DNA from: Acidobacteriota bacterium
GTDB lineage: Bacteria; Acidobacteriota; Terriglobia; Terriglobales; SCQP01
DNA length: 62,874 nt
Direction: 5' to 3'
Assembly: GCA_027315185.1 (NCBI GenBank)
Contig: DAHUYO010000012.1
Span: forward strand, 1-62,874
Under the pieces are notes generated by a model. The model did no database searches, was not told the origin of the DNA, and was given only the letters and a program-made list of their open reading frames with translations. Positions within the stretch are counted from its first letter, which is position 1. The number at the start of each line of letters is the position of its first letter. The translations under genes and the position numbers were made by a program. Positions 1-9,084 of this stretch are shown one piece after another.

Positions 1-1602
1 TTCGCCAGCTACATCCTGATCGGCTTTTTCTTTCACCGGGACAGCGCCGCCGCCGCCGGGTCCAAGGCCTTCGTCACCAACCGCATCGGCGACACCGGCT
101 TCCTGATCGGGCTGTTCCTCATCTTCCAGCACTTCCACGGCTTCGATTTCACCCGCGTCTTCGCCCAGGTCCGAGCCATGCCGGTCGAACACGCCTGGAC
201 CGGCCTGCTGACCGTCATCGGCATCTTGCTGTTCATCGGCGCCACGGGCAAATCCGCCCAGCTTCCCTTGTACGTCTGGCTGCCGGACGCGATGGAGGGC
301 CCGACGCCGGTCAGCGCCCTCATCCACGCCGCCACCATGGTCACCGCCGGCGTCTACATGGTGGCCCGCTCGGCGGCCATCTACGACCGCGCGCCGCTGG
401 CCTTGTCGGTGGTGCTTGCCGTCGGCGCCCTGACCGCCATCTTCGCCGCCTCCATCGGCCTATTGCAGCGGGACATCAAGAAAGTCCTGGCCTACTCCAC
501 CGTCAGCCAGCTGGGTTACATGTTCATGGCCTGCGGCGCCATGGCCTACGGCGCGGGTATTTTCCACTTGATGACGCACGCCTTCTTCAAGGGCCTGCTC
601 TTCCTCGCCGCCGGCGGCGCCATCCATGCCCTTTCCGGCGAGCAGGACATGTTCCGCATCCGCGAGCGCGTTCCCGACGGGCTGAAGAAATACGCCCCCA
701 TCACCTTCTGGACCTTCGTCGTCGCGACCTGTTCCATCGCCGGCATCCCGGGCTTCGCCGGCTTCTTCAGCAAGGACAAAATCCTCTACGCGGTCCTCTC
801 CGGCCCCCGTCCCAACGCCTGGTGGTGGGCGGTGGGCACCATCGCCGCGGGCATGACGTCGTTCTATATGTTCCGCGCCCTGTTCGTCACCTTCTGGCCC
901 GATCCCACGCGGCGCGGCGCCGCCTCCGCGGGCGGGCCCGTGCGGCCCACCGGCCAGGAACCGGCCGGCGCGGTCACCCACGCCATTGACGCCGCCGGCT
1001 TCGGCGCAGGCCCGGTGCTGCCACAGCCGGCCCATCCCCAGCCCCATGAGGGCGGGCCACCGCATGAGGCGCCGGCGGTGATGACCATCCCCATGATCAT
1101 CCTCGCCGTGCTTGCCGCGCTGGGCGGCTATATCGGCATCAACGACCGCTTTGAAAAATTTCTCGCCCCGGTCTTTGCCACCGGCGTCACCCCCGCCCCC
1201 CACGCCGCCGCCCTGGGCGAAGGCGCGGTGATGGCCATCTCCATCGCCGTGGCTCTGGCCGGCGTCGCCCTGGCCTGGTACTTCTACCTGGCGCGGCCCG
1301 AAGCGGCGGCGCGGGCCAAGCACGCCCTGCCCAAGCTGTGGTCGGCGATTTACAACAAATACTGGGTGGACGAGTTCTACGGCGCGGTCTTCACCCGGCC
1401 CCTGGCCTGGTTCTCCCGCGTCGTCTTGTGGCGCATCGTGGACGCCAGCGTCCTTGACGGCGCGGTCGCCGCCGTCGGCGGCATCAGCCGCGCCACCGGC
1501 GGCGGCCTCCGCAAGCAAATCTCGGGCAACATCCGCAGCTACGCCGGCTGGGTCGGCGTCGGCGCGGTCGTCGCCATTTTCTACATGCTGGTGGCCCGGT
1601 AG
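1..1602 (+). CDS. nuoL: NADH-quinone oxidoreductase subunit L (5' truncated)
   Basis: Antiporter-like membrane subunit of respiratory complex I. The frame is open from base 1, so the N-terminus lies outside the window; 533 residues remain. The conserved proton-channel core is visible: SYILIGFFF, KAFVTNRIGD, KSAQLPLYVWLPDAMEGPTP and STVSQLGYM. The last helix ends FYMLVAR. A Pro/His/Gly-rich linker around residues 305-355 separates the core from the C-terminal helix region. The stop lies 5 bases before nuoM, so the genes are co-transcribed in the usual L-M-N order. Confidence 0.96.
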   Translation, partial: FASYILIGFFFHRDSAAAAGSKAFVTNRIGDTGFLIGLFLIFQHFHGFDFTRVFAQVRAMPVEHAWTGLLTVIGILLFIGATGKSAQLPLYVWLPDAMEGPTPVSALIHAATMVTAGVYMVARSAAIYDRAPLALSVVLAVGALTAIFAASIGLLQRDIKKVLAYSTVSQLGYMFMACGAMAYGAGIFHLMTHAFFKGLLFLAAGGAIHALSGEQDMFRIRERVPDGLKKYAPITFWTFVVATCSIAGIPGFAGFFSKDKILYAVLSGPRPNAWWWAVGTIAAGMTSFYMFRALFVTFWPDPTRRGAASAGGPVRPTGQEPAGAVTHAIDAAGFGAGPVLPQPAHPQPHEGGPPHEAPAVMTIPMIILAVLAALGGYIGINDRFEKFLAPVFATGVTPAPHAAALGEGAVMAISIAVALAGVALAWYFYLARPEAAARAKHALPKLWSAIYNKYWVDEFYGAVFTRPLAWFSRVVLWRIVDASVLDGAVAAVGGISRATGGGLRKQISGNIRSYAGWVGVGAVVAIFYMLVAR

Positions 1603-1607
1603 AAAGC

Positions 1608-3305
1608 ATGGCGGACATGGCGAACCTGCACCACACCATTCTTTCCTGGATCGTGTTCCTGCCGCTCATCGGCGTCGGCGTTCTGCTGCTGCTCCGCTCC
1701 GACCGCGCGGCGCGCTGGGCGGTGCTGGCGTTCAGCCTGGCGGACTTGCTGCTGTCGCTGATCCCCGCCTTCGCCTACCAAGCCGCCCGCCCCGGTTATC
1801 AGTTCCAGCAGTTCCTGCGCTGGATCCCGGCTTTTCACATTCATTACTACCTCGGCGTGGATGGCATCAGCCTCTGGCTGCTGCCCCTGACCACGCTGAT
1901 GACCTTCATCGCCGTACTGGCCTCCTGGAAGAGCGCCCATCAGCACGGCAAGGCGTTCTACATTCTGTTGCTGCTGCTCACCACCGGCATGCTCGGCGCC
2001 TTCGCCAGCCTGGATCTGTTCCTGTTCTACGTCTTCTGGGAAGTGGGGCTGGTGCCGATGACGCTGCTCATCGGCATTTGGGGCCAGCACCACCGCATCC
2101 GCGCCGCGCTCAAGTTCTTCTTGTACACCATGACCGGCTCGGCGCTGATGCTGGTCTGCATCATCTGGCTCTACAACCTGACCGGCACGTTCGACTTCCC
2201 GGTCATCCGCGCCGGCTTGGCCTCCGGCATGTATCACCTCAGCCCCGCGGCCGCGATGTGGCTGTTCCTGGGGTTCTTCATCGCGTTCGCCATCAAAACG
2301 CCGCTCTTCCCGTTCCACACCTGGCTGCCGGATATGTACGCGGAGGCGCCGGTGGCGGCGGTGGTGCTGTCGGCGGTGATGGTCAAGCTGGGGCCCTACG
2401 GCCTGCTGCGCTTCAATTTGGCCCTCTTCCCGCACGCCGCCGCCCGTGCCGCCTGGGTCATTGTCATCCTCGGCCTGATCGGCCTGCTCTACGGCGGCTT
2501 GGTGGCGTTCTCGCAAAAAAGCATGAAGCGCCTGGTCGCCTATGGCTCCGTCAGCCACATGGGCCTGATCATCGTCGGCGTCTTCACCTTCACCGCCATC
2601 GGCGCCCAGGGCGCGGTCTACCAGATGCTGAACCACGGCATCATCACCGGTGGCCTATTCATCCTCATCGGCATTCTCTATGAGCAGCGGCACACCGACG
2701 AGCTGTCGGAGTTCGGCGGCGTGGCCAAGGTCATGCCCTGGTTCGCCGGCTTTTTCGTGCTGCTCATGCTCGCCTCCGTGGGGCTGCCGCTCCTGAGCGG
2801 CTTCGTCGGCGAATTCCTGATCATGCTCGGCGCCTTCCTGGCCCATCACGCCTTCGGCGTAGCCGCGGCCGCCGCCATCATCGTCTCCGCCCTCTACCTG
2901 CTGAAGTGGACCCGCGCCACAATCTGGGGCGAGATCACCCAGCCGGCCAACAATGCCCTGCGCGATCTCGACGGTCGGGAAAAGCTGATTTTTGCGGTTT
3001 TGGGGGTTTTGGTCATCTTCATGGGCTTGTTCTCTCCCCTGTTCCTGCGTAAAGTTCAGGCCAGCGTCGCCGCTGATCTGGCCCCCTATGCCGGCGCCCA
3101 CCCCTTCGGCCTGCAAACCAACGCGGCGCCGGTCCCCCGGCCCGCCATTCCCTTCTCCCGATCTCGGCACGTGGCGAATACCCCGGCGCAGCCCGCCCAC
3201 CGCCGCGCCGTCACCCAGGCGGTAGCCAACCCTAACCACCGGGCAGAAAGACCGGCGCCGAAACGTGGCGACCTAGCCGCCATTGCCGTTGGAGGCCGCC
3301 GATGA
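1608..3305 (+). CDS. nuoM: NADH-quinone oxidoreductase subunit M
   Basis: 565-residue antiporter-like subunit of complex I in the inner membrane, homologous to NuoL and NuoN. Typical motifs are seen: YYLGVDGISLWLLPL, FYVFWEVGLVPM, KTPLFPFHTWLPDMY and YGSVSHMG. After the last helix (FMGLFSPLFLRKVQ) there is a Pro/Arg-rich tail of roughly 85 residues that is longer than in enterobacterial NuoM. The stop codon overlaps the nuoN start in an ATGA arrangement, pointing to translational coupling. Confidence 0.97.
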   Translation: MADMANLHHTILSWIVFLPLIGVGVLLLLRSDRAARWAVLAFSLADLLLSLIPAFAYQAARPGYQFQQFLRWIPAFHIHYYLGVDGISLWLLPLTTLMTFIAVLASWKSAHQHGKAFYILLLLLTTGMLGAFASLDLFLFYVFWEVGLVPMTLLIGIWGQHHRIRAALKFFLYTMTGSALMLVCIIWLYNLTGTFDFPVIRAGLASGMYHLSPAAAMWLFLGFFIAFAIKTPLFPFHTWLPDMYAEAPVAAVVLSAVMVKLGPYGLLRFNLALFPHAAARAAWVIVILGLIGLLYGGLVAFSQKSMKRLVAYGSVSHMGLIIVGVFTFTAIGAQGAVYQMLNHGIITGGLFILIGILYEQRHTDELSEFGGVAKVMPWFAGFFVLLMLASVGLPLLSGFVGEFLIMLGAFLAHHAFGVAAAAAIIVSALYLLKWTRATIWGEITQPANNALRDLDGREKLIFAVLGVLVIFMGLFSPLFLRKVQASVAADLAPYAGAHPFGLQTNAAPVPRPAIPFSRSRHVANTPAQPAHRRAVTQAVANPNHRAERPAPKRGDLAAIAVGGRR

Positions 3306-4837
3306 CCTCCGCCGCCACCCCGCTGGTCCCGGCCGTTTATTACCTCCGCATCCTTCCGGAGATCGTCCTCACCGTCTTCGGCGCCGTTATCATGCTGATC
3401 GAGGGCCCCGCGCGCCACGTCGGCCGCGGCCGCACCACGCGCTGGGTCGCCCTCGTCGGCGCCCTCACCGCCTTCGCCGCCGTCTGGATCCAAAGCCGGC
3501 ATCCCGGCTACGCCTTCAGCCATCTGTTCCGCGTGGACGGCTTCACCGTCTTTTTCGGCTTCCTGCTCACCGCCATCGCCACCGTCATCATCCTGATGGC
3601 CATGGAATACCTGCCGCAGCAGCATTTGGATCGGGGCGAGTTCTACGCCCTCGTCCTTTTCGGCACCGTGGGCATGGGCTTCATGGCCGGCGCTACCGAG
3701 CTGATCCTGATGTTCATCGCCCTCGAGATCAGCTCCATCTCCACCTACATCCTGGCCGGCTACCGCCGCCACGCACCCAAATCCACCGAAGCCTCGCTCA
3801 AGTACCTGCTCCTCGGTTCCTTCGCCACCGCCTTCTTCCTCTACGGCATCGCGCTGATCTACGGCGCCACCGGCACCACGCAAATTTCCGCCATCGCCCG
3901 GGCCCTAGCCCATCCCGGCGCCGCCGGCGCGGCCGTGCAGACCGGCCAGATCGTGCTGCTCGGCGCGGCGCTGATGTTCATCGGCCTGGGCTTCAAAGTG
4001 TCGGCCGTGCCCTTCCAGGTGTGGACGCCCGACGTCTATGAGGGCGCCCCGGCGCCGGTGACGGCCTTCATGTCCGCCGCGCCCAAGGCCGCCGCCTTCG
4101 CCATCTTCCTGCGCATCTTCACCGTCGCGTTGGCGGCCAACAGCCACGCTTGGTTCTGGCTGCTGTGGGCGGCGGCGCTGCTCTCCATGACCGTGGGCAA
4201 CGTCGCCGCGCTGCTGCAAAACAATTTCAAGCGCATGTTAGCCTACTCTTCCATCGCCCAGGCCGGCTACATCCTGGTCGCTTTCGCCGCCCTCGGCGCC
4301 GACGGCGTCTCGGCGGTCATGTTCTATCTGGCCGCCTACGCCGCCATGAACATCGGCGCCTTCGCCGTGGTCTCCCACTTCGCCCACCGCGATGAACGCT
4401 ACGTGGACATTCGCAACTACGCCGGCTTGGGCTTCCGCGCCCCGTGGCCGGCATTCTGCCTTTCCGTCTTCCTGTTTTCCCTGATCGGCGTGCCGCTCAC
4501 CGGCGGCTTTTTCGGGAAGGTATACATCTTCCGCGCCGCGTTGCATGCCCACCTCGTCGCCCTCACGGTCATCGGCCTCCTGAACAGCGCCCTTGCCGCC
4601 TACTACTATCTGCGGCCGGTGGTGGCCATGTACATGCGCGAGGCGCCGCTGCTCCCCGCCTTGGCGCCCGGCGCTCCCGCCGGCAACATTGAGCCCCCAA
4701 TCCCACCCACCTCCATGAGCGGCCCCGTCGCCGTCGTCTTGGCCCTCTGCGTGGCCGTGGTCATTTGGCTCGGCGTTTTCCCCGGCAGCGTCCTCGCATA
4801 CGCCCTCCGCTCCGCCCGCCACCTGCTGCACGGCTAG
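3302..4837 (+). CDS. nuoN: NADH-quinone oxidoreductase subunit N
   Basis: 511-residue third antiporter-like subunit of complex I. Characteristic segments are LEISSISTYILAGYRR, STEASLKYLLLGSFA, FKVSAVPFQVWTPDVYEGAP, MLAYSSIAQAGYILV and the terminal GVFPGSVL region. The start ATG overlaps the nuoM stop. It is the last gene of the operon; the next gene is on the opposite strand, and no clear intrinsic terminator is visible in the 67 bases between them. Confidence 0.97.
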   Translation: MTSAATPLVPAVYYLRILPEIVLTVFGAVIMLIEGPARHVGRGRTTRWVALVGALTAFAAVWIQSRHPGYAFSHLFRVDGFTVFFGFLLTAIATVIILMAMEYLPQQHLDRGEFYALVLFGTVGMGFMAGATELILMFIALEISSISTYILAGYRRHAPKSTEASLKYLLLGSFATAFFLYGIALIYGATGTTQISAIARALAHPGAAGAAVQTGQIVLLGAALMFIGLGFKVSAVPFQVWTPDVYEGAPAPVTAFMSAAPKAAAFAIFLRIFTVALAANSHAWFWLLWAAALLSMTVGNVAALLQNNFKRMLAYSSIAQAGYILVAFAALGADGVSAVMFYLAAYAAMNIGAFAVVSHFAHRDERYVDIRNYAGLGFRAPWPAFCLSVFLFSLIGVPLTGGFFGKVYIFRAALHAHLVALTVIGLLNSALAAYYYLRPVVAMYMREAPLLPALAPGAPAGNIEPPIPPTSMSGPVAVVLALCVAVVIWLGVFPGSVLAYALRSARHLLHG

Positions 4838-4904
4838 CCCCGCGCCGCCAGACGCAGCCGGGCTGGGGACCGCGCCAAGCAAATCGCGGGGGCCGCGCCT
4901 GCGC

Positions 4905-6176
4905 CTAGGGGGAAGGGGCGACCCCGTCCATCTGCTTCAGCTTCTCCGCCAGCAGTTCTTGCTCCCGCTGATTTTGCGTCAGAGCGATCGCACGCTCAAT
5001 CTCCGCGCGCGCCGCGGAAATATTCCCCAGCTTCATTAGCAGGTCGCCGCGCACGCAATGCAGCAGGTGATAACCCGCCAGCACGGAATCCGCCGCGATG
5101 GCGTCGAGCGCCTCCAGCCCATCGGCTGGGCCTTGCGCCATGCCCACGGCGACCGCCCGGTTCAGCGCCACGATGGGAGATGGCGTAGTTCGCATCAGCG
5201 CGTCATAGAGCACGACGATCCCTTCCCAATCGGTCTCCTCCGCGCGGAGGGCGCGCATGTGACACGCGGCGATAGCGGCCTGTAGCGCATAGGGCTCGGC
5301 GCCGCCGCCGAGGCGCTGGGATTCCTCCAGGGCGGCCACACCGCGCTGAACCTGCGCCTGGTCCCATAGCGCGCGGTTCTGGTCCGCCAGCAGCACGGCC
5401 TCGCCGTTTCTTCCCCGGCGGGCGGCGGTGCGCGCCCCATGCATTTCCATCAGGGCCAGGAGCGCGTGCGCTTCTGACTCGCCGGGCAGAAGCTGCACCA
5501 GCATGCGTCCCAGCCGCAGCGCCTCGTCGCAAAGGGCGGCGCGCATCCATTCCTCGCCCGCGGTCGCGGTATACCCCTCGTTGAAGATCAGGTAGACCAC
5601 GGACAACACGGACCGCACCCTGCGGCCCAGCTCCTCCCCGCGCGGCGTTTCAAACCCGACATGCGCTTCGGAAAGCGTCTTTTTGGCGCGAAAGATGCGC
5701 TGCCCCATCGTCTTCTCGGGCACCCGAAACGCGCGGGCGATCTCCGCCGTCGTGAGACCGCCGACCACACGCAGCGTCAACGCGACGCGTGCTTCCATCG
5801 CAAGCACTGGATGGCACGCGGTAAAGATTAGCCGCAGCACGTCATCGTCAATTACCTGATCCAATGCTTGGTCCATGGCCGCCCCAAGCCGCTGCTGCTG
5901 GCGCTGCAGCTCCCGGCCAATTTCTCCGTGCTGCTGCACCAGCATCCGCCCGCGCCGCAGCCAATCAATGGCGCGGCGCTTGGCCGCCGTCATTAGCCAC
6001 GCCCCGGGATTTTCCGGAATGCCTTCTTCCGGCCACCTCTCCAGGGCCGTCACTAGCGCGTCCTGGGCGAGTTCCTCGGCGACGCCAATATCGCGCGTGA
6101 CTCGGGCAATGGCTGCGATGAGCCGCGTAGACTCGATCTTCCAGACCGTCTCGGTCGTCCTGGAGACGTCACTCAT
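4905..6176 (-). CDS. ECF42-type RNA polymerase sigma factor with C-terminal TPR-like extension
   Basis: 423 residues, about twice a normal ECF sigma factor. The N-terminal half carries sigma region 2 (AQDALVTALERWP, NPGAWLMTAAKRRAIDWLRR) and region 4 (GLTTAEIARAFRVPEKTMGQR). The C-terminal half is the helical extension with NEGY and PSPIVALNRAVA motifs typical of the ECF42 family, where it replaces a separate anti-sigma factor. ECF42 factors are known to be linked to DGPF/YCII proteins; two such genes lie just upstream on the same strand (6952-7305, 8650-9003). It is the last gene of the cluster, 39 bases after its neighbour. The ribosome site is weak. Confidence 0.92.
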   Translation of the reverse strand: MSDVSRTTETVWKIESTRLIAAIARVTRDIGVAEELAQDALVTALERWPEEGIPENPGAWLMTAAKRRAIDWLRRGRMLVQQHGEIGRELQRQQQRLGAAMDQALDQVIDDDVLRLIFTACHPVLAMEARVALTLRVVGGLTTAEIARAFRVPEKTMGQRIFRAKKTLSEAHVGFETPRGEELGRRVRSVLSVVYLIFNEGYTATAGEEWMRAALCDEALRLGRMLVQLLPGESEAHALLALMEMHGARTAARRGRNGEAVLLADQNRALWDQAQVQRGVAALEESQRLGGGAEPYALQAAIAACHMRALRAEETDWEGIVVLYDALMRTTPSPIVALNRAVAVGMAQGPADGLEALDAIAADSVLAGYHLLHCVRGDLLMKLGNISAARAEIERAIALTQNQREQELLAEKLKQMDGVAPSP

Positions 6177-6215
6177 GCTCGCCTGACTCTATCCTACCGT
6201 CGTTCGATAAACGGG

Positions 6216-6920
6216 TTACTGATGCGCGTGCGTTAGCGGCGTTGGCAGATATTCCGTTCCGTCCGACCAGTGATCAACAGGGATCACGAACTGCGTCAGG
6301 TGCTCCCGCGGGTCAACAACCGCGAAGACTGGAGAACCCGGCAGATTCGCTCCCCAGAGTGCGGGGTCGAAATCGGAATAGAAGAACATGAGGTGCGGGG
6401 GCCAGTGTGGGATGACGTCGCCGCCGTACCCTTCCTTTCCTGTCATGTAGCACATCGCCCCGGATTCCATTGGCGGCAGCTCCTTCTTCTCGATAGCAGC
6501 GGCCATGGCTTCGTCCACCTGAGCGGGCGTGCGCCCCGCCAGCGCCAGGTCGGTGATTTTGGTGATGCGCACGAGGTAGGAATGCACGGCCGCGGCATTC
6601 AGGCACATGGGCACCCGCACTTTCGGATTCCAGAAATCGGCTTCAGGAGCGGAGGACCATCCACGCCCCACGATACACACGAAGCCGTTGCTGCCCTTCA
6701 CCGCCGTCACGAAACCACGAGGCCCAAGCACCATCACACCGGCGCCACGCGCAATGGACTTCGGTGCCGCGCTGCGCGCGAGAGCTATCTCCGCAGACCG
6801 ATCCGCCATCAGGTATCGGCCGATCGGCGCCATCCTCGTGTACTTGGTCGCGGCAACCTGCGCCGACGCCGGGTTCGCCGTGCCAAGCGCGGCAAGCAGT
6901 GCGATCAACGCGAAACGCAT
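6216..6920 (-). CDS. Secreted protein of unknown function, ECF42-cassette copy A
   Basis: 234 residues. The ATG at 6920 was chosen because AAGGAG precedes it by about 7 bases and it opens a clean signal peptide (MRFALIALLAALGTANPASA). The mature part shares clear motifs with the gene at 7458-8390: DRSAEIALARSAAP, GFVCIVGRGW, FWNPKVRVPMCLN, ESGAMCYM, PHLMFFY and WSDGT. Two cysteines (in GFVC and in MCLN) are kept in both copies and might form a disulfide. No enzyme family was recognised. It lies 31 bases after DGPF copy 1 and before the sigma gene, so it is probably in the ECF42 regulon and exported. Confidence 0.85.
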   Translation of the reverse strand: MRFALIALLAALGTANPASAQVAATKYTRMAPIGRYLMADRSAEIALARSAAPKSIARGAGVMVLGPRGFVTAVKGSNGFVCIVGRGWSSAPEADFWNPKVRVPMCLNAAAVHSYLVRITKITDLALAGRTPAQVDEAMAAAIEKKELPPMESGAMCYMTGKEGYGGDVIPHWPPHLMFFYSDFDPALWGANLPGSPVFAVVDPREHLTQFVIPVDHWSDGTEYLPTPLTHAHQ

Positions 6921-6951
6921 GGGTCGCTCCTTCTGTTTGGGGTTCGAGTTT

Positions 6952-7305
6952 TCATTTCGCCGGCCCGGCAAGGAACTCCCTCACCTCAACCGGCACACGG
7001 CAGGCGACGGCGGCCTTGCGCGCCCACTCCACCGCATCATCCATGTCCGCGCATGTCAGCAGCCATAGCCCGCCGACATGCTCTTTTGCCTCAAGGTACG
7101 GTCCATCGCTAATGATCAATTCTCCGCCGGCCCGCTGACGGACCGATTTCGCGTTTCCCGCCGGTTGCAGCCCGCCGGCGAAATCCCGCACACCGGCAGC
7201 GATCATTTCTCGGTTGAGGGCGCTGATGTCGCGCATCATCGCTTCCGCGTCCGCGGGCAATTCGTAATTTTCAGGATGTTGAATCGCAACCAGATATTGC
7301 GGCAT
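6952..7305 (-). CDS. DGPF/YCII-domain protein, copy 1
   Basis: 117 residues, one YCII/DGPF domain (dimeric alpha-beta fold). The ATG at 7305 is supported by AAGGAG about 6 bases upstream and by alignment with copy 2 from MPQYLV onward. The signature ISDGPYLEAKEHVGG (DGPF-like motif with Tyr for Phe) is clear, as is the end VPVEVREF. The domain's biochemical role is not settled; genes of this family are the usual neighbours and targets of ECF42 sigma factors. It is followed 31 bases later by the secreted-protein copy A. Confidence 0.92.
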   Translation of the reverse strand: MPQYLVAIQHPENYELPADAEAMMRDISALNREMIAAGVRDFAGGLQPAGNAKSVRQRAGGELIISDGPYLEAKEHVGGLWLLTCADMDDAVEWARKAAVACRVPVEVREFLAGPAK

Positions 7306-7457
7306 GTCTGCTCCTTGGAATCGCCTATCGGGCGAATTTTTTCGCCCTGCCTTCACAGCATTGGTGGAATGCGAAAGCGAAATTTGCAACCGATCCTCGC
7401 GGATTCCGGATCGCCTGCTTCGAGTACCTGTGTCGCATCCGTCGGTTTCCTCGCCCC

Positions 7458-8390
7458 TCAACGCCGGCTCGCAGGCGTCCCATCGGACCACTCTGGAACC
7501 GCGACCAAGAAGACCAACACCGGGGGCAGCCCCTTCATCCGCGCGCGGTCTTGTGGAGAGAAAAACCAATACGGACTGGACAGAACCGGCGCGCCCGCCG
7601 CGCCCGAACCCCAGTCTTTCCCGTCCTTGACGCGAGTGTAGAACATCAGATGCGGCATGTTGTGCGCCCCCTCGTCGGTCAGCCAAGAGGATTTCGCCAT
7701 CATGTAGTCCATGGCGCCGCTTTCGAGGCGCGGCAGTTGCTTTTTCCGGTACGCCACACGTAGCGCCGCCAGGATCTCCGCCCTGGAACGCCCGGCCATG
7801 ACCATCCTGGCGCGCAACTCAATGATGGGTACAATGAAATGCGCCGCCTGGGGATTCAGACAATCGGCCGCCCGCACCCTGGGATTCCAAAATTCGTCCC
7901 AGTCAAAGGCTGCCAGCCACGCCCGCCCCACGAAGCAGACGAAGCCGTCTGCGCCATGGACCGCTACCTCATAGCCGTGCGGTCCCAGCACAAGGATCGT
8001 CGCGTCCCCGGAGATCGAGGCAGGCGCCGCACTTCGCGCCAGAGCGATTTCAGCGGTTCGATCCATCAGATACTGCCCGGGTTTGGTCATCTTGCGGCGA
8101 TTGGGAGACGCCGCCCGAGCGAGGCGGGGACCAGGAAGACGCTCGTGGCTTTGCGGTGGGAGAGGTTGTTCTTCGCCGGCCGTCGTCGCTGCGCCGCTGC
8201 GCTCTCGGGGTCCCGGGAGCGCGGCCGAGCGCCTCGGGCTGGGACCGGCAGGACCCTCCAGAGCCGGGCGGCCGAGCCGCTTTGGATAAGGCGTCCTGAC
8301 ACCATGGGCCATCACCTGGTGCGCCGCGCTCACCACGACCACCACGACGAACGCCGCACATCCGATGCCGCCAGCCTGGATCTTTCGCAT
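7458..8390 (-). CDS. Secreted protein of unknown function, ECF42-cassette copy B
   Basis: 310 residues. The start has a strong AGGAGG site and a signal-like N-terminus (residues 1-29, ending VMAHG). From about residue 104 it matches copy A: GQYLMDRTAEIALARSAAP, GFVCFVGRAW, FWNPRVRAADCLN, ESGAMDYM, PHLMFYT and EWSDGTP. Residues 31-100 are a Pro/Arg/Ala-rich stretch absent from copy A and account for nearly all the extra length; this may be a linker or an insertion. The two shared cysteines are kept, but the third (AMCYM in A) is AMDYM here. Function unknown. Confidence 0.82.
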   Translation of the reverse strand: MRKIQAGGIGCAAFVVVVVVSAAHQVMAHGVRTPYPKRLGRPALEGPAGPSPRRSAALPGPRERSGAATTAGEEQPLPPQSHERLPGPRLARAASPNRRKMTKPGQYLMDRTAEIALARSAAPASISGDATILVLGPHGYEVAVHGADGFVCFVGRAWLAAFDWDEFWNPRVRAADCLNPQAAHFIVPIIELRARMVMAGRSRAEILAALRVAYRKKQLPRLESGAMDYMMAKSSWLTDEGAHNMPHLMFYTRVKDGKDWGSGAAGAPVLSSPYWFFSPQDRARMKGLPPVLVFLVAVPEWSDGTPASRR

Positions 8391-8649
8391 GCTTTACCCT
8401 CCTGAACTCCATCCATTCACTGCAAATTGAAGCTGCCGCGAGCGCTAGCTTTCATCCGTCGCCTGCCCGCGAACCCGGCCGCCGATCCGCGGCTGGGGCG
8501 TCCAAAATCGCGCCGTTGGGCCGCCTTGCGCGAGGTCTTCCTCCGGCGCGCGGCGGCCCGCCGCCGCGCACCCGTCGCCACTTGGGTCCTTTCAGCTTGT
8601 CGCCAGGCGATCGCCGCCGCCCGGCGCCCGTTCACCGTTGCCGCACCGC

Positions 8650-9003
8650 TCAGCCCTCCTCGGGGGCCGGCATGAAGAAAATCTCCCGCACCTCCACCGG
8701 CACGCGGCCAATCTTTGCGCCCTTGCGCGCCCAGGCCAGCGCCTCTTCAAAGTTGGCGCATTCCAAAATAGACAGGCCGCCCACGTGCTCCTTGGCTTCC
8801 AGGTAGGGACCGTCGGTGACAAGCACGTCACCGTTGGGCTGCGCCCGTAGCGTGCGCGTCGAACCCAGGCCGCAAGCGAACTTCCTGACCCCGGCGGCGA
8901 TCATTTCCTTGTTGAGCGCGTGGATCTCCTCCGCCATCGCCTCGTTCTGGGTGGAGGGATCGAAGTTGTCGGGTAGGTACATGGAAACCAGGTATTGCGG
9001 CAT
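8650..9003 (-). CDS. DGPF/YCII-domain protein, copy 2
   Basis: 117 residues, the same length as copy 1 and similar throughout: MPQYLVSMYLPDNF, IHALNKEMIAAGVRKFACGL, VTDGPYLEAKEHVGG, VPVEVREIFF. GAGGAG lies just upstream of the ATG. It is the first gene of the minus-strand cluster, with a matching ECF42-type promoter 55-81 bases before the start. A 259-base gap without a convincing gene separates it from copy B of the secreted protein. Confidence 0.92.
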   Translation of the reverse strand: MPQYLVSMYLPDNFDPSTQNEAMAEEIHALNKEMIAAGVRKFACGLGSTRTLRAQPNGDVLVTDGPYLEAKEHVGGLSILECANFEEALAWARKGAKIGRVPVEVREIFFMPAPEEG

Positions 9004-9057
9004 CTCTTCTCCTCAAATGGCCGTCGGCCGGGCTAGCTGCCCCGCCTTCAATATAAC

Positions 9058-9084
9058 GACGAACGGAACGGCCGGAATTCGACA
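9058..9084 (-). promoter_or_regulatory. ECF42-like promoter (TGTCGA-N17-CGTC)
   Basis: On the minus strand a -35 hexamer TGTCGA (9079-9084) is followed by 17 bases and CGTC (9058-9061). Published ECF42 work describes TGTCGA at -35 and CG(A/T)C at -10 in front of DGPF genes; this comparison is from memory. The site is 55 bases upstream of DGPF copy 2, suggesting that the sigma factor at the far end of the cluster drives the whole five-gene unit. Confidence 0.65.

Noticed and set aside
7330..7347. Inverted repeat GGGCGAA-TTTT-TTCGCCC between cassette genes
   Set aside because: Only a 7-base stem and no U-tract after it on the minus strand; too weak to call a terminator that would split the ECF42 operon.
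8417..8635. 72-residue frame between DGPF-2 and secreted copy B
   Set aside because: Ala/Arg-rich, no ribosome site and no motif.
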